Of a DNA stretch of 64,000 bases, positions 1 through 10,993 are shown piece after piece. The translations under genes were made by a program, and so were the position numbers. Below the pieces are notes generated by a model that was not told where the DNA came from, did not search any database, and saw nothing but the letters and a program-made list of their open reading frames with translations. Each line of letters starts with the position of its first letter. Positions within the stretch are counted from its first letter, which is position 1. Origin of the DNA: Paraconiothyrium sp. Pb-2020 (taxonomy: Eukaryota; Ascomycota; Dothideomycetes; Pleosporales; Didymosphaeriaceae); the NCBI GenBank assembly GCA_022419385.1, contig JAJUBI010000010.1:186001-250000 (forward strand), read 5' to 3'.

Positions 1-2322
1 CTGGCGCCTGTACTTCCCTTCCTTCCTTCCTTTACAATATTCTACTGAACCACACTCTTTTGTTTATTGTTTACATCCCCGAAATCTCGCAGAGAGGCGA
101 GACCTTATAAGTGGTGGCGGAGCTACTAGAGATTGCAGATACCTTCCTTCTTTAGTTTCTTCTTGTGATTATATTATGTACTCATTTATTGGCATCCTAT
201 TCTAATCATGTGGTCATATAAAAGGCTTTGTGCGAAGTCGGCCTGCCTACCCAGAGTGAGTAACATGCCTCGCGTCTTGAAGGCGTACCCACTTGCTACT
301 GCAGTGCGAGATGAAATCAACAAAAGCCACACCTGCCTAATCAGTTAATTTGGTTCTAGCCATGATAGTGCTTTGATCCTATAAAGATACTTATATTTAG
401 ACGCTCAGCAAGGCCCTGCGCACAGCGTTTAATATTGGAGCTTAGCCGGCGATCTCCCGTAGCCCTCCCCCCTGGCAACCCCCACCACACCTTCTCCAGC
501 ACGGTTCTACATTGTGACTTAATTGCATGTCAACGTCAATGCGACTTCGTCTCTAGCGAGGACCCCCAAGCAAGCTACCACTCTGTATCTTCAGCGCGCG
601 ATAGCTGCGACGCGAGTCCCGCCGCACGAGGCTCACTTATACCAAGGGCGATTTTCACCGTAATACGTTGCGTAGGATCTTTATTAGAGAAGTATAATTT
701 TAATACTAGCACCCAGCTTCTGTAGCAACAAGGCTACCGCAATGGATATCCCGCATTTCGCTTCTCATCGTCCTTTTATCTGTTAGCACAAGTCCCCTTC
801 AGTCCATTATCTTTCTAGTTTGTGGTCTCTCACATCGTTTCCGCCCTATTTCAACCCGGGCTCCTGTCCAGCAATCATTAATATCCTACCTTCTACCATA
901 TATCGATGCATATACTAAAGAGCGATGAGGTAGTATGGCTTACGGTCTCGGCGCTTACTTCTAAGGTACCCTCATTAATCGCTTAGTAAATCTGAGACCA
1001 CGCTACTAAGCGCTTAGTGGCGTTATCTCAGATAGCGCCGCTTATCTTGCTTAGTGGTATATAAGTGTATAATTATTCACATCCAGTTAAGGATATTCCC
1101 ATTGAACGCTGATCAAGAGGTTTCATCGAAGTTGCTGACCTTTATGTTGCCAAGTTGTGGATTGCTCGATCAGAAGGCTCCCAGTTAAGTACTTGCACAC
1201 ACGTCATCGGTTATTGCCAAAGAAAGGACATACCAACTCCTAGAGCACCTGAAAGAAGATCTTGCTTTGCCCTACTAATTCCAGAGGGAGTTATGATGCG
1301 TCTCCTTTTAATGTCTCGTTCCTCCTGCTGGGGATGATTACATCAAGGAGATACTCTCAGTCGTGGGCGCTGTCACCAACTGTGAGGGCTCCATAGGATA
1401 TCACAAGGAATATGAGATGATGGAGACCAGTCAGGACCCAACCGTGAGAGGATTGCGATAGAGAAGTAAGCTAGGGTGCCAGGTGCCAATGTATGTGGCT
1501 GCGGCGGCGCTAGGCCTGCTTGGACCTAGGGTTAGCCCGGTGACACCAACCCACTTACCCCGGATTGATTTACGAATCACCATCACGTTTCCTGGTGCGA
1601 GATATCTTGCAAGCGCGCACACTTCCAGAGACTGGCACTATCAGTAAGAACGGTACCGTTCGCCTTTCTCCATCCCTACGTCTCCCCATCCTATCAGTCG
1701 GTCAGGTACGCACAACTCTCTCGTCTGACAGCGAGGTCCTGCCACGGACTAGCATTCGGGTCCCACAAGACCGCAACGCGTCTCGCGCTTCCTCTCACCT
1801 CTTATCTCGCGTTTGCGGTTCGCAGCCTCACCAATACGCTGCGCATCTGGCGCTCTCAATTGAGACAATCCAGCGCTGTAAGGTTCACAAGCAGAGAATT
1901 GATCGCCCCTCCTCAGTGTAGTCTACCACATTCACACGAAATACTCATTTCAGGTAGGGAGATGAACCTCCACCAGTGCCATACTTACTCACACCTCTAT
2001 AACCCCAGACGCGACATCCGTTACGCTTGCATACACAGCTAGAGTTCTATCGTCGCCACCCTAGATTTCGGTAAAGCTGGCGGTACGGCGTTCCGCCTTG
2101 TATACTCCGCTTCGGCCCGATTGAGGCAGGACGCCCTTTAGTCCCACCGTCACCCACCACTACGCGGGACCTCCTACTACATTATTAAATACATCCACCG
2201 CCACCGCGTCTTGAACGTCAACCGCCGCATCCCTAATAACGTTCTCAACTTCACCGTCCGTTGCGCCGAAGTCTCTCCCTACTACGCCACGACCGCGCTC
2301 CACGAAGAATTCACGTTTTATA
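1..2322. other. Spacer without a supported gene
   Basis: Only short open frames occur here, with no consistent splice signals or codon-like runs. A palindrome-bearing motif near 1006-1030 recurs at 38.86 kb and is listed separately. The base composition is moderate and not RIP-like. Confidence 0.5.
1006..1030. repeat. Palindromic dispersed motif, copy 1
   Basis: A perfect 12-bp palindrome (CTAAGCGCTTAG, 1006-1017) is followed by TGGCGTTATCTCA. Nearly the same string, GCGCTTGGTGGCGTTATCTCA, occurs at 38864-38884. Both copies have TACGGTCT a short way upstream. This suggests a dispersed repeat end or small hairpin element, but the family is not recognised. Confidence 0.4.
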
Positions 2323-2686
2323 ATGTATGCATACCTAGGACCGGGAAGGAGTCGTGATAATACTTACGGGGGTAAACATGGAAGGCTTTACGAAGAGATG
2401 CAATGGCAAAATATATGTAATCCATCGTGTGCGTGTATACTGACTGGAAAAAGACGAAGGAGTGGGGCGGCTGCTTGGCTGGAGAGCCTTGTGAAGCGCG
2501 GGAAGGATGAGGAGGCGATACGATGCTCCAGCGGCGGAAGTGACTGTGGCCACATCGTGAGGGAAGAAAAGAGGTTCAGTTATAAGGACCACCTTGGCGG
2601 CGACGGCCGCGATGAGGGCAATTTTTGGGGTTTAGGTAACCCCAGCCATACGTCAACGGCCGCTGTGGTAGTGACGTTGATGGCTT

Positions 2687-3364
2687 TCATGATGATGCCG
2701 CCGCATGGCGAGACATTACTGGCAGGCGAGCCGACTCGCAGCGGCGCACTGCAGGCACGTTCGGAAGCATCTGGGCGATCATCTTCTGTAGGTAACATGT
2801 ATAACGCCCGGCATGGGTAGGTGGATCACGCGTGCTGACTTTTGTGGTCGAAGTGGACAGGAAAGACATCTTTTCAAGCGTGATCAGACCACTTGAGTTC
2901 TGTTCCTCGAAACTGCCGGAAGCTCTACCGAGTACTAGATGTCCATGTGATATGTCTCTGCCAAATGTGTCTGTCGTTGCAGGAAGTCGCTCTAATGTCT
3001 CGTGATGCCGCTGCAATGCCGCCCTAGAGGTGCGCGCTCTTCTCCGGACGGTGCTTTTATCCGACCCTCTAGGTTTGATGTCGTCGTCACCCCTTCCTTC
3101 CTCAGTCCTACCGCCAAGGCCCGTATCACCGCCGTAACTAGTGTTTCGATCCAAGCCAGCGGGCGCCAGCATCACCGCAGTAGGGACGGTCCTTGAGTGG
3201 AAATCGACACCGAAAAATCGCTTGCACACGTCCTCGGTACCATTTTTCCCACCGTTGCTCATTGCGGGAGTTAGCTTTGCGGAGCTCCAATATGTTGAGT
3301 ACCAATGTGGGCAAGGGCATGGCTCTCGACTATGATTATTGCGTGGACGTGACAGCTTGCACAA
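2687..3364 (-). CDS. Possible hypothetical protein, low support
   Basis: An open frame of about 225 codons on the minus strand. The middle part (roughly 2850-3130) reads like protein, with Gly/Arg/Asp-rich stretches. Near 2790 a second frame becomes more codon-like and runs to a stop at 2580. A 44-nt GT-AG intron (donor GTGATC, acceptor CTACAG) would join the two, so the real C-terminus may be at 2580. No domain is recognised. It could be a chance open frame in GC-balanced DNA. Confidence 0.3.
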   Translation of the reverse strand: MCKLSRPRNNHSREPCPCPHWYSTYWSSAKLTPAMSNGGKNGTEDVCKRFFGVDFHSRTVPTAVMLAPAGLDRNTSYGGDTGLGGRTEEGRGDDDIKPRGSDKSTVRRRARTSRAALQRHHETLERLPATTDTFGRDISHGHLVLGRASGSFEEQNSSGLITLEKMSFLSTSTTKVSTRDPPTHAGRYTCYLQKMIAQMLPNVPAVRRCESARLPVMSRHAAASS

Positions 3365-6300
3365 CAGCTTAGTAGGGACTGCCGCTAGCTAGAGAATATG
3401 AACGATGAGTAATTTTGTTATTTCGCTGAACGACTCTCTGGATACATATAACGTCTGCATGGAGCCAATGCCGGTGAGGAGAAGATGCTCTTGATGGGCT
3501 TTATGGCGTGTGTGAGAGCCCTGTGGGGGCATCACCTGGAGAGGCACGAGGCAAATCGTCATGAGTAAAGAATGTGAGATGAATGCGATGAAGACTATTT
3601 TCGGGTGATTAGGTGCCTCTCCGATTGGGGACCGCCGAGTCTCCGAGGCTGACCTAGTGACAGCCTGCTTGTCTCTCACATTTGTTCATGAGTCGAAAGG
3701 TAGGGTTGGATACTCTCCATGCAGGATTATGTTCATGAGCGTATGGGAAATCTGGCCAGAGTGTGAAACCGAGGAGGATAGAAAAGCCGTCGTCTGCGCC
3801 AACCCACGCTCACAATCCTGCTCCGAATTGCATATTATCATAATGCTGTGAGATAATTATTCCTACAATCGTATCCCTTTGTGCTTTGGGACTCTTCAGC
3901 TTAGGATTGTACCGAATCGACGCTTTTTATGGCTGCCATGGTACTCTGGCATGTGCATGTCAAGAAGCCGGAAATTACTGCTTAGTCTTCAAAGCGCTTG
4001 TCAGGATGTCTCCATAGAGGGCCCTTATAGTGTCTAAAGTAGACACTTTATACTTAGCCCTGAGAAGAATGTTAAAAGCGTTGTCGCAGAGTCCTCGTCG
4101 TTACTATTGAGCTGGGAGACCGCCTTGCCATCTTTGCCGTCGGCCGCAGTGCAACGGATAGAATCCTTAGGAAGCTATCACGATGTATGGCTAGCCGTCA
4201 GGCGGGATCCCGAAAGCCTTGTCGCCAATGTTTCGTAGCGGGCATGAAGATGCTCCCTCGACCGAACCCGACCATCTCTCATTGTTTTTACCGTTGGACG
4301 ATAGACCCGCCCTTTGCTCCTCCTCTCGCCTTTCCATGGCCATTCTGCATGGTGGACCGCTGACGAACACTAGTGGATTACAGGCTGGAGCCGCCAACGC
4401 ATTTGAACACTGAGCTGACAGAGAAAGCCCATCAGCGTACAATCCCTAGCTACGAGCGCGCCCGCTCTAAGCCAACTGCCTTCTTGCCAAGTCGTTCAAA
4501 CCATGTCCACTCTGTTTGTATACATCGAGGTATACTGTTTATAGACGATCTCGCCCACCTACAGCCGCGCTCACCGTCACTCATTGCATATGGCCGAATG
4601 GATACCAAACTTGGCTGCTGAGTACGTTTGATGGGTAACACTGCGAAGGTACCGCTGGTGCTGCTAAAACGACGCGTACGGGTGTTTTACTTCCTTTCTT
4701 GCTCGTTAAGAAGATCATAAAGCCTACGAATGCTGTTTAGGTCGGTGTCCTAGAGGGAATCCTATCCAAGGTTAGTCTTCTATCACTTCCGCGGCATCTT
4801 CGCGCAGCCTATAATTGTTCGATATACGCTCCTATAATTTTTCCATATTAGGGCTTTGAGGGTCGGTAGTTCCATGTGTTGACAAGAGCTCCAACCTTCT
4901 GATGAGTGCTCTTGACCAACGCGAGGCTTTTTGGAAGAGTGTCCATGATTGTCGCACTGCTGTTTCTGGAGAAGTTCTTCAATCTTTGGGGTGGTAAGTA
5001 AAGCAGTAATTCCGCGAAACTGTCAAGGGCCTGGCAATACCTCTCAGGCAAACTTGTCTATTTCTATCATCTTTTGGTGCAGTCCGTCGAGCACATCATC
5101 TAGAGCTGGAGATCCACCATCTTCTCGTGGTGAGCGCTAGGTGCTTTCGACGCGCTATTTGGCAACAGCAATGCCGGCGTAGCTGCCTCGGACTTTCTTT
5201 CAAGTATCAGCTACTAGCTTCAAGCGTTAGAGGATTCATTCGTTTCCTGGTTAGGCCTGTAAGAAGACATTCGAGGCTTTCTTCCTCATTCGTCTCCTTA
5301 GGAAGCTGGTCGAGCATTCGCACCACGCCTACAATCGTGGTTTCCGCCATTCTCGTTTTGGCAGACCAATGAAGCGAGACCACCTACTATAGTAATGAAC
5401 CCGGCGGCTGCAGGATGCTTAGAGTGCGTCGCTGCACTGTTTCCTCTTCGGTATCGGCAATTACCCCAGCTCCGTAATCGTGCTTGTTTGAGATTTGCCA
5501 CGAGGTATGTTGGTCCAGCTTGATACCCAAGTAGTTTGATACCAGAGGTACCCGTTGCGACGGGAGAAACGTGGGACACCTATAGATGAAGCCCGCGAAC
5601 TCTTAGCAAGACTCTAAGCTTCTGATATCTTAAAAGTGCACGCCAGTCCGATTGCGAAGATAGGAGAGCACGTAGCCACGACTTGGTGAGGGAATGAGCC
5701 GATTTGAGGCTCATCGTACCGACGAGATAGATATTATGCGCCTACGTCGCCCCCTGTCTTAAAGTTATTGTGTCTGAGAGGTGGCTCTACTCCATTACCG
5801 TACTCGTTCTGGGACTCACAGCCGTGAGCATTACACGTGATCTATCAATGGTGGTCCGCATTGCGCGTCCGGCGCAAAAGCACTAGCTGTATAGCGCGCC
5901 TTAGATTTTACAGAAAGTTGTGAACGAGTGGGGGTAACCAGACTTAGCTCACCATCGGCAGCTTCACACCGCTGGTTCAAAGCCTCGTTACGGTCAGTCG
6001 TGTGCTTTGGCAATGTCTGTTGTTATGGGAAGATACACAGCGAATCAAGAGTTAGGTATGGAATTCCGCGACCGTGAGGGGAGGATTTCGCAGCCCCACT
6101 AATATCCCGCGATTCATTTCCAACCTCTGGTCGGTAAACAAGATGCTAACGTGTCAAGCATTAGCTCAATCGTCCAATGCTGCTGTGCCTGTGGCGCTCA
6201 GTTGGAAGAATGATAGAACGTACGCTTTACAGCAATAACGTGTGGGAAGGTTGCAGGAATGGAGACACCACGCCTAACTTCGACGAATCGTGTAATTGTT

Positions 6301-6393
6301 TGCTCCTTTCTATCCATCTCATGCTGTCTTGAGCTTTTAGTAGCAATTTATGCCTGAACACACGTGGTTGAACACAATGAAATTGACAACAAT
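3365..6393. other. Spacer with one coding stretch (4848-5350)
   Basis: Apart from the minus-strand coding stretch annotated at 4848-5350, I see only short unsupported frames. No tRNA, repeat or transposon hallmark was found. Confidence 0.4.
4848..5350 (-). CDS. Small helical protein, intron model unresolved
   Basis: The minus strand from the ATG at 5350 reads as a leucine- and glutamate-rich helical protein for 47 codons, starting MAETTIVGVVRMLDQLPKE. It then meets a stop. A GT-AG intron of about 91 nt (donor GTAGCT at phase 1, acceptor CACGAG) would lead into a second coherent segment with DGGSPALDDVLDGLHQK. A further frame change is needed before the C-terminal segment FAELLLYLPPQRLKNF, which ends at the TAA at 4848-4850. 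That change could be a 34-nt intron or a 1-base indel. The product is unknown. Either a small intron-bearing gene or a recently broken one fits. Confidence 0.4.
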
Positions 6394-7258
6394 CTATCCG
6401 TCCAGGTCCATGTCTCCGCCATCGCTCCCCTCATCCGCAGTGACAAAGTCACACAGCGAACCAGCTTCATCTTCCTCGTTGAGAATCTTATCCTCGAGCA
6501 TCTCGGCAATATGGGGATAGCGGCGATCGAAACTGGTGGTGATGTCAGGACCACGGCCCCTTCGTCGACGGCCTTCGTTTGTGTGGTCGGCGTTGCTGTA
6601 CGATTCGTGAGGCGGATCGTGGAGAGCTCTCTAGAAGGAGTTCAGCGCAAGTACAGAGCAGTGCCGATTCGCTTACCACGGGGGCTACAGCCGAGGTATA
6701 GTTATCGCTAGCGATGTGCCTGGAACTTCCTTCGTCGTGTATCTCGATCGGATTCTCCTCTGTGCCCGTACTGCCCCGCTCGACTTTTATCACGAACGGC
6801 TCTTTGACCTCTGGGCGAATCCATCGTCCCTTGTGGAAGAAGCCTCGCGTGGCAATCTGCTCCGCACGACGGTCTCTGACCCTATCCTGACGGGCAAGCT
6901 CCCGCTTCTGCCATGCCAAATATTCTTCCCGTTGCGCGAGAAGCGAACGGCTCGAAGGCGTTGTCTCATGTTTCGAGGAGTCGTTGGTAACAGCACCCGC
7001 CTGTCACCTCTGGTGAGACCACGTCCTCGACATACAAGCTGTTCTGCTTACCGTGTCAGAGCGCTCCGAATGCATCATCACGCCGCGGTCGTTGGAGGCA
7101 TGCTTTCTCACAACCCGATAGGCTTGCGGCATTACTGATTGCTTGGTAGTCTTCTTCGGCCCGGTCTTGGTCCTTGTCGTCTTCTTGGAACGGTTTGTTG
7201 GCCCCAATGTCATTGTTTTGGGCACATTGAGGGCCGCATGCTTTACCGTCGGCGCCAT
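6394..7258 (-). CDS. Hypothetical 255-aa basic/acidic protein, 3 exons
   Basis: The gene assembles cleanly from three exons: 7052-7258, 6677-7000 and 6394-6630. The introns are 51 nt (7001-7051) and 46 nt (6631-6676). Both start GTAAGC, end CAG or TAG, and fall at phase 0. The protein is 255 residues. Residues 1-69 are basic and Lys/Thr/Arg-rich. Residues 90-125 form a charged helix (REEYLAWQKRELARQDR). ENPIEIHDE near 150-158 resembles a SUMO-interacting motif (inference). RRRRGRGP lies near 198-205, and the tail is strongly acidic (GSDGGDMDLDG). These features suggest a nuclear protein. No family is recognised. It lies on the same strand as, and 459 bases downstream of, the gene at 7718-8844. 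Confidence 0.72.
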
Positions 7259-7717
7259 TCACGAACGTAGCGACCGAGTCGTGATAGGGCCAAAGAACAT
7301 GCGATATCAAGGGTACTGAGGAGGCTCGCCGTGAGTTTTGTAGGTGACTTTTTCATTACGCGCCACGCGCTTGTCGAACCGAGATTTGCTTATCGTCCTC
7401 ACGCGCAGCAGTGAAAGTGAGTGTCGGCGTAGAGGATGTCAGGGTGCCGTGCTTTGTTTCTGCACGAAAAGCATGGACGATTCATGATTGTGTTCAGAGG
7501 ACGAAGGTTTCGCGTTCGCCAATAGCAATGTGAAAAGCAGAATCGTTTCGCCAAAAAAAAAAAAAAACAATCTGTCTATGAGATCCTTTATGGCATGCGA
7601 TCTTGTTCGATCGACTTTGGATCGTACACGGAACCAGGGCAAGACCAAGGCTCGTATGTCAAGCAAGCCAGCAGGTGGTCGTGGTAGCGTGATCGAGATC
7701 CCGGAAAATTCATACCG

Positions 7718-8844
7718 CTACCACGTTCTTCGCTGATTCTTGATTTTTCGTATCCTCTCCATCAACTTCTTCTCCTCGCTACGCTTGCGGGCCTCCTCTT
7801 GTTCATCCTCGAGACGGATGCGCTCCTGCTCTTCCCTGTCCTCCTGCTGTCGTCTCAGGAACTCTGCCGTGCCTTTATCGTCGAACGGGTGTTTTACTGA
7901 AGCGGACTCGAGAATGGGCTTGGTAGGTTGCTCGGTCGTAAGTTCCTTGTTACATATCCTTTGAGTATCGCCGACAGACGACATAGCTCCGGAGGGTTCG
8001 CGGTATGCGCGGAAAGCGCTGCTGTGGCTGCGTGACGACGTTTCCGACGCGACCATCCCCGAAGGGGGTGCTACGGCAAGATGTCAGAGCTGTCCTGTGG
8101 ACACGGCTTAAGGCATAGGGAACACCCACCATAGCGATCTGCTGATTCTTTCTGTGGATGCGGGGTAGCTGGGCGGCCGCGCCCACGGCCCTCGACCATT
8201 GACGGCGAGCCGTCGTGTTGTGGTCTTGCTTCCGCAGATGTCTCCGTGCCTGCTGGGCGTGAATCCGATTCGTATTGGCGGACGTATTGCTGCAGGTCTT
8301 GCTGGAAGTTTGCCAACCATCTTGCTGTCGATTCTTGAGCCGTGTCCCTCGGCGGGAAAATACTTGTATCTGGGACGTGTGACATGGGCTGTTCCCCGCT
8401 ATCGAGAGAAGTCATACGGAATGTTGAGTTTGACACCGTGTCGCCTGCTGCCTCGCCTGTTTGAGCAATGGCTGGGTCTGTGTCTCCCGCGGAGGGTTCC
8501 GCAAGCATGGAATCCATCAACGCCGTCAGCGTCGAAGGCGGTGCACGCGTCTCCAGGGAGTGGATGCCGTTGCCGTACCGCTCGCATATGTGACGGTATT
8601 GCTCGCGCAGCGTGCTGCCGAGAGACTCGTTCCCATCTTGAAAGCCCCAAGTTAGTCAATTCCCGCATTACACAGAGTTGATACATACACCACTGCCTGG
8701 CTAGGGCCTCGAAGTCCACCCCCACATCGGTGGAGCTGATGATGCGCAGCAGAAGTACGATATGCTCTTTATCAGTACTACGGAGCCTTGTCAACAATTC
8801 GGGCGCTCATGCAGATTCGATAGAGACACGTACCACTTGTCCAT
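7718..8844 (-). CDS. Myb/SANT-like and AT-hook-like protein, 4 exons
   Basis: Exons are 8834-8844, 8689-8786, 8130-8636 and 7718-8070, giving 322 aa. The introns are 47, 52 and 59 nt, with donors GTACGT, GTATGT and GTGGGT; the second has a clear TGACTAAC branch site. The first exon is only 11 nt and encodes MDK plus two bases of the Trp codon; the join restores MDKW. Residues 1-60 (MDKWLRSTDKEHIVLLLRII, then DFEALARQWYG) resemble the short helical Myb/SANT-like segment that opens many uncharacterised fungal proteins (inference). GRGRGRP at 186-192 is AT-hook-like. Residues 270-320 form a highly charged coiled coil rich in E, R, K and Q. A chromatin or DNA-binding role is plausible but unproven. 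An extra 3' exon cannot be excluded. Confidence 0.75.
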
Positions 8845-10993
8845 CGCTAGTGGGAAGCATTCGATCTTGGTGTAGTCGCGAAATATCATGATGGTAAGAA
8901 TCGGAAGTAATTATCCAGCTGACTTTGGCAAGGTCTGTGCGGCCGAATGCCGTAAGTGAAGGCGGAGTGAGGCTCCCTGGGTGGGGGACGCATAGCGAAG
9001 GATTCCTCAGATACCAAAAGGGAAAGCCCCTCCAGGATGAATACACTACTGATGATGCGAGCAACGATGGTTATCATGATGCTCATGACCAGGGGACCGG
9101 AAGCCGGTGAGAGAATATGATTTTCTCCTGGCAGCAGAGCCACTGCCATCCTGTACATCAGGCTCCATTCGCTCTGGTTGCCCCCGCTACAGTGAAGGCA
9201 AAAGGTACGGTTGGTGGGCTCGGCCGACGCGGACCCCTTCCCCACGTCAGTTTCGTCAAGAGCCCCGGCGGCTTCTAAACAGCATCATCGCCCCGCGCCT
9301 GAAGCACGTCTCCAGGTAGACTGCCACCCATCGTTGGGGTGATGGACATGTTGGTAGTCTTGCGCAGGTAGACTTTGTGCCAGACTCCAAGTGCGATTGA
9401 TGGATCTTCACATACTCGTTGCGCGCACATCTCTCACGCTTCCAACATTCCTCATTGGCGCCAACGCGGCATGAGGTACCCGAGCTCGGATGAATTGGCC
9501 AGAGCATGCACGAAGCGTCCGTGTGATGTGTGATGAGTCTCCAAAGCGCTCCGCTCTAGAGAGCATGGTCATTATGGCTGAAGGATGGACAGCCCGCGGG
9601 CGTCCGATGAGTACGGCGGTTGATGTGGCGGGTGCTCGACATGAAGTCAGTAGCGGGAGGTCTTTGAAAGCTAGCAATCTGGCAGCAGTCAGTTTGTAGG
9701 ACCGGTATCACCTTCGTTGTGCGCAGTCAACACGTAGATCCCTCTCACCATCTGCTTCCACAAAGGCCATTACCACGTGCCCTCCATCTTGTCGATGCAG
9801 TCAGACGGCAGCATCAAGCTTCGTCGTGTTCCGAGCCTCCACCTCCGCCGGTTCCTAGGATGATGCTCTGCTGAGTGCCGGCGCGCTCGTGATGATCCCT
9901 GTCACATTCTGCTCGTGGCCATCCCGCGAAGTTCCCATGCTCCATCTAGCGTACGATCGATGATTTGGCCTAGATCAACAACATCGTATCGGCCTTGCGT
10001 GGTGAGTGGGAAGTTCGACGCAGAAGGGCTGATTGCGGAAGTTCGGGAACCGGTTGAGCGAAAAAAAGATTCGTTTGTTGCACCGTCGAGAAGCAGGATT
10101 TCTCGGTATCTGAGAACGGTCAACGCGCAGAACCGACTTTGGGTACCCTTTGTAGGGGCTTTACGCGAGCCCCAGCTCACCCTCCAGATGGCTCTCCCCA
10201 TCAGCTCCGACTCCGACCTGGTGCCAGGATCCACCGTCGAGTCTGGTGTGGCGTGCGCAGCCTGGGGTCGTGGCGGTGTCACCTGCGCGCCCTCGCTGAC
10301 GTCATCCTTGGTGCCTCCACGAACGACCGCAGACCGTGTCTCTCTCCTCTCTCCTCTCTCCTCACCGCTGCATGCCCGTACCGTCGCTGTCGTCCCACTG
10401 CTGGCTGCCCGTATCGCCGCGCGTCTTGGGGCGTGCCAGCTTCATCTACCTCCAGCAGAGTTCCGCACCACGCCAGACACCGCGCCTGCGAACACGTCCA
10501 AAAGCCCCGCTCATGGCGACAATCGCGCGAAACTGAGAAGGGCCCTTGTGAATTATCCTGCGCCCATGCCTGCGGTGGATCCTGGTAATCGATCAGGTGG
10601 AAGCGGACAGCTGCGCTTTGTTGTGACAAGGAGTACAGGTACTAGGAGATCGGTCGAGGGACGCAAGCGCCAATTGCTGGTGTACGTGGGAAGACCAAAA
10701 TCGCGAGGGCTTGCAACATTGAAATCCATCCGGCTTGGACTCGCCGTCGGCCTCGCTCGTGAGTTATGCGCGCTGCCCAGTTTGCCGCCGGCCATGGACG
10801 CCCCAGATCGCACCTTCAATTTGGGGCCTGCGCGCCGGTCAGTCCCACGCCCAACGCTTTGGGAGCACCCACGAACCTCGGAGCGGCTGCAAATACTGAT
10901 CCTTCCGCTGCCGTGGCGGCGCGACTTCCCTCCACGCAACGCGCCCCCGCTCGCTGCCGACTCTCACCGCCCACGAGCCTCTTGCATCTCCCC
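8845..10993. other. Spacer with weak minus-strand frames
   Basis: Two minus-strand frames are somewhat codon-like. 8886-9245 has one hydrophobic, membrane-like segment around PLVMSIMITIVARIISSVFI. 9902-10282 ends in a tidy run containing GRYDVVDLGQIIDRTLDGAW. Neither has convincing splice signals or a start. A short CT-repeat tract sits at about 10340-10363. The pyrimidine-rich DNA just before 10994 resembles a fungal 5' leader. Confidence 0.35.

Noticed and set aside
2323..2820. 165-codon plus-strand frame
   Set aside because: Low-complexity Gly/Arg/Met composition, and the minus strand over the same bases is more protein-like.
4848..5350. N-terminal domain of a NACHT/STAND immune receptor
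   Set aside because: A superficial helical resemblance in one frame disappeared when the more coherent frame was used; no P-loop follows.
7553..7566. A14 run considered as a retroposon poly-A tail
   Set aside because: No target duplication or LINE/SINE-like sequence is visible next to it; a simple homopolymer is enough.
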